Shown here one piece after another: positions 62,072-64,000 of a stretch of 64,000 bases of DNA. Origin of the DNA: UBA7330 sp043554545 (GTDB lineage Bacteria > Bacteroidota > Bacteroidia > Cytophagales > Cyclobacteriaceae). Below the pieces are notes generated by a model. The model made no database searches. It worked only from the letters and a program-made list of their open reading frames with translations, and was not told the origin of the DNA. The stretch lies in NCBI GenBank assembly GCA_043554545.1, contig CP121337.1:868001-932000 (forward strand). Reading direction: 5' to 3'. How positions within the stretch are numbered: the first letter of the stretch is position 1; every line of letters starts with the position of its first letter. The translations under genes and the position numbers were made by a program.

Positions 62072-63120
62072 CTATTCATAAACTCCTGCAATCTCGGGTA
62101 GATTTCATCTTCTGACATGCGGTCCATGGGATGCTTAAAACCGAATGAGGATATGATAGGGATATTACCTTTCATGCCCTTGTCCTTAGCACCTTTTGCA
62201 AGCCTTACCACATCAATCATGACACCGGCACTATTTGGACTGTCTTCTACCTTTAGTTTGAGTTCAATCTCAATTTTTTGATCTCCAAATTGTCTGCCGT
62301 TGATATTGATATAGCAAATTTTGGTGTCTTTTAAGTGAGGGATATAATCGCTTGGCCCAATTCTGATTGGGGGAATTTCGTCCTCCTTAAAAAGGGAGTT
62401 AACGGCCGTGGTCTTTGAAATTCGTTTATTGATTAATCTCCCTTCATCAATCATGTTTTCGAAATCGGTATTTCCACCCACATTTAGTTGGTACATGTCT
62501 TCAATTACGATTCCTCTTTTCAGCAAACTTTCAACCAAGATTCTATTGGTATAAGTAGCTCCAATCTGTGCCTTAATATCATCTCCAATACAAACTAAAC
62601 CTGCATCAGCAAATTTATTACTCCATTCTTGTGTAGAACAAACAAAAACTGGCATCGCATTGATGAATCCAACACCTGCATCCAGGGCTTTTTGTGCATA
62701 GAATCTAACAGCTTCTTCGCTCCCTACCGGTAAATAGCAAATTACGAAATCAGCTCCTAAAGATTTGAAATATTCAGTAACGTCAACACTTTTTTGATTT
62801 TCATCTACCTGAAAAGAATCCGTCATGTGGTCAGCAACGCCATCAAGGACTTCTCCTTTAACCACTTCGACTCCTAATTTTGGTACCTCAGAAAACTTCA
62901 CAGCGCAATTTGGCTCAGTAAAAAGCGCTTCAGAAACATCTTTTCCTATTTTACGCTTATCTACATCTATTGCTCCTACGACTTTTACATCTCCAATTTG
63001 GTACCCAAATATGCTTTTACCAATAAATCCTGTGGTGTGACTTTTATCTTTGTAATATTCAATTCCTTGAATAAATGAGGATGCGCAATTTCCTAAACCA
63101 ACAATAGCAATCTTGATCAT
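62068..63120 (-). CDS. ino1: myo-Inositol-1(3)-phosphate synthase
   Basis: About 350 residues from ATG 63120 (a longer frame to 63153 is less likely). The NAD site IVGLGNCASSFIQGI, the conserved GDDIKAQIGATYTNRILVE, NVGGNTDFENM and LKVEDSPNSAGVMIDVVRLAK match the short bacterial/archaeal MIPS. It converts glucose-6-phosphate to inositol phosphate in the cytoplasm. In Bacteroides, the same enzyme feeds inositol phospholipids and inositol-phosphoceramides. Adjacent to a CDP-inositol-type cytidylyltransferase and close to the ceramide operon, it suggests inositol-capped lipids here. Confidence 0.9.
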   Translation of the reverse strand: MIKIAIVGLGNCASSFIQGIEYYKDKSHTTGFIGKSIFGYQIGDVKVVGAIDVDKRKIGKDVSEALFTEPNCAVKFSEVPKLGVEVVKGEVLDGVADHMTDSFQVDENQKSVDVTEYFKSLGADFVICYLPVGSEEAVRFYAQKALDAGVGFINAMPVFVCSTQEWSNKFADAGLVCIGDDIKAQIGATYTNRILVESLLKRGIVIEDMYQLNVGGNTDFENMIDEGRLINKRISKTTAVNSLFKEDEIPPIRIGPSDYIPHLKDTKICYININGRQFGDQKIEIELKLKVEDSPNSAGVMIDVVRLAKGAKDKGMKGNIPIISSFGFKHPMDRMSEDEIYPRLQEFMNS

Positions 63121-63213
63121 GATATGTTTTTTTGACGTCGTGAAAATAAGCAAAAACTAGATGCTTATTGAAAGGCCATTGAATTTAAATTATTATTTGA
63201 CATGAAGTCAAAT

Positions 63214-64000
63214 CTATTTTTTATTTACAATACTTACGTCAAAAGTAAGGTTAGAATGAGCCTGTCCTCTATAAGCTCCTTGCACAGGAAAAGTATTTGA
63301 AGGGTGATAACTAGCTACAATGGGAACATAAAGATTAGTCGCCAGTATTCCTGCGCTCGGGTCTAAGCCTATCCACCCAGCTCCCGGAACCCAGGCCTCT
63401 ACCCAGGCATGTAGTTCATGACCTTCACCAAGTTCAGTATTGAAGGCATACCCACTAACAAATCTGCTTGGAATATTTTTATGGCGTAGCATGTTGATCA
63501 TCATCCATGATAAATCTCTACAACTTGCTTTTTTGGCGGCAAAACAAGTTTCTGGATCCATGAGGTCCTCTTCATATCTGGATTCATGATCCCACTGGTC
63601 ATTGACTTCTTTATTCAAATAGGTAAGAAATGTAATTAGATTTTGGTCACTTGCTTCCATCAGCTCCTCGACCCAAGCTATGATGGAGTTCGAGAGTATT
63701 TCATTTTCAAGGAATATATCAAGTGCTTTATTGTGTTTGGTTTTTTTTGATATTTCTTCAAGGAAATTGAAGGGATTAATTTCTTCTGTTTCAATTTCCA
63801 TCTTTGCGGTGATGATAATTTTTTCCTGAAGGTCATTAAACCAGCATTGATGATAAAGGTTGCCTTCTGCGTCAATTCGCTGACCGAGTCCAGAACTGGA
63901 AGGTTCAACCTTTAATTCAAAATTATTTAAGGTTAAGTAGTTTCTGGGAAGCGGATAAAAATAAAGGTGTTGGGGTTCTACAAATACTTTCTGACTATAT
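63214..64000 (-). CDS. Transglutaminase-like protein (partial, N-terminus outside window)
   Basis: The frame is open from the window edge to a stop at 63214, giving about 262 residues. An internal ATG at 63801 is not the true start, because the family's N-terminal beta region (LYFYPLPRNYLTLNNFELKVEP) lies upstream of it. The catalytic triad is Cys in KKASCRDLSWMMI, His in GHELHAWVEAWVPG and Asp in WIGLDPSAG, the standard bacterial transglutaminase/protease-like set. Family members are often near circularly permuted ATP-grasp or alpha-E genes, which would be outside this window. Function unknown. Confidence 0.82.
   Translation of the reverse strand, partial: YSQKVFVEPQHLYFYPLPRNYLTLNNFELKVEPSSSGLGQRIDAEGNLYHQCWFNDLQEKIIITAKMEIETEEINPFNFLEEISKKTKHNKALDIFLENEILSNSIIAWVEELMEASDQNLITFLTYLNKEVNDQWDHESRYEEDLMDPETCFAAKKASCRDLSWMMINMLRHKNIPSRFVSGYAFNTELGEGHELHAWVEAWVPGAGWIGLDPSAGILATNLYVPIVASYHPSNTFPVQGAYRGQAHSNLTFDVSIVNKK

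Noticed and set aside
1..64000. Mobile elements, CRISPR arrays, tRNA and rRNA genes
   Set aside because: No transposase or integrase frames, regular repeat-spacer arrays, cloverleaf-like sequences with a TTCRANNC loop or rRNA stretches were noticed on reading; a dedicated scan would settle it.

Overview
The window looks like chromosomal DNA of a marine-type Bacteroidota, most likely of the Cytophagales. Reasons: low GC; many lipoproteins with a short hydrophobic leader ending in SC; families typical of the phylum (DUF5117-type zinc protease, DUF885, DUF6807, DUF1080, SMP-30, Wzi-like outer-membrane protein, Bacteroides-type GntR with a sugar-binding domain); weak Shine-Dalgarno signals; and several promoters fitting the Bacteroidota pattern TTTG-N18/20-TAnnTTTG. 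No rRNA, tRNA, CRISPR array, insertion sequence or prophage was seen. Both window ends cut genes (an NCS1 permease at base 1, a transglutaminase-like protein at base 64000).

Region 1 (1-4.8 kb) is a minus-strand L-rhamnose-type catabolic unit: GntR regulator, FGGY kinase, RhaI-type isomerase and permease. Region 2 (4.9-13.7 kb) holds secreted hydrolases (PSMA-like M28 peptidase, sulfatase, second M28 peptidase), a pentapeptide-repeat protein, a truncated ZIP-like protein, an unrecognised 513-residue secreted protein and a SOUL protein. Region 3 (14-28 kb) looks like oxidative sugar or sugar-acid use: DUF6807 lipoprotein, PQQ dehydrogenase with a haem c site, GntP permease, SDR dehydrogenase, SMP-30 lactonase and a sugar-porter MFS, with a two-component system and more secreted hydrolases nearby. 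Region 4 (28-36.7 kb) has a TonB-C protein, a large zinc protease, an XRE/membrane-protein pair, NIPSNAP and DUF1080 lipoproteins, an APH-fold/HAD pair and a phosphopantetheinyl transferase.

Region 5 (36.8-63.1 kb) is a cell-surface glycan and lipid island and the most interesting part. It has a Wzi-like protein, a SyrD-type cyclic-peptide exporter, five glycosyltransferase-like genes plus a Stealth and a LicD-like protein on alternating strands, a LicC/PntC-like cytidylyltransferase, and the three-gene 2-aminoethylphosphonate (AEP) pathway (PEP mutase fused to a cytidylyltransferase-like domain, phosphonopyruvate decarboxylase, AEP transaminase). Next come a GT4 enzyme, a PLD-family phosphatidyltransferase, a desaturase strikingly like animal dihydroceramide delta-4 desaturase, and a CDP-alcohol phosphotransferase. 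Converging on these is a seven-gene minus-strand operon: serine palmitoyltransferase, CerR-like reductase, bCerS-like ceramide synthase, enoyl reductase, dehydratase, ketoacyl-ACP synthase and ACP. Beyond lie a GT-C membrane enzyme, an inositol-phosphate cytidylyltransferase-like protein and myo-inositol-phosphate synthase.

The working model is that this island builds desaturated ceramide from a dedicated ACP and acyl-chain module, and caps sphingolipids and/or surface glycans with AEP and possibly inositol phosphate. Enzyme families are assigned from sequence. The final products, and the split of AEP between lipid and glycan, are inference.
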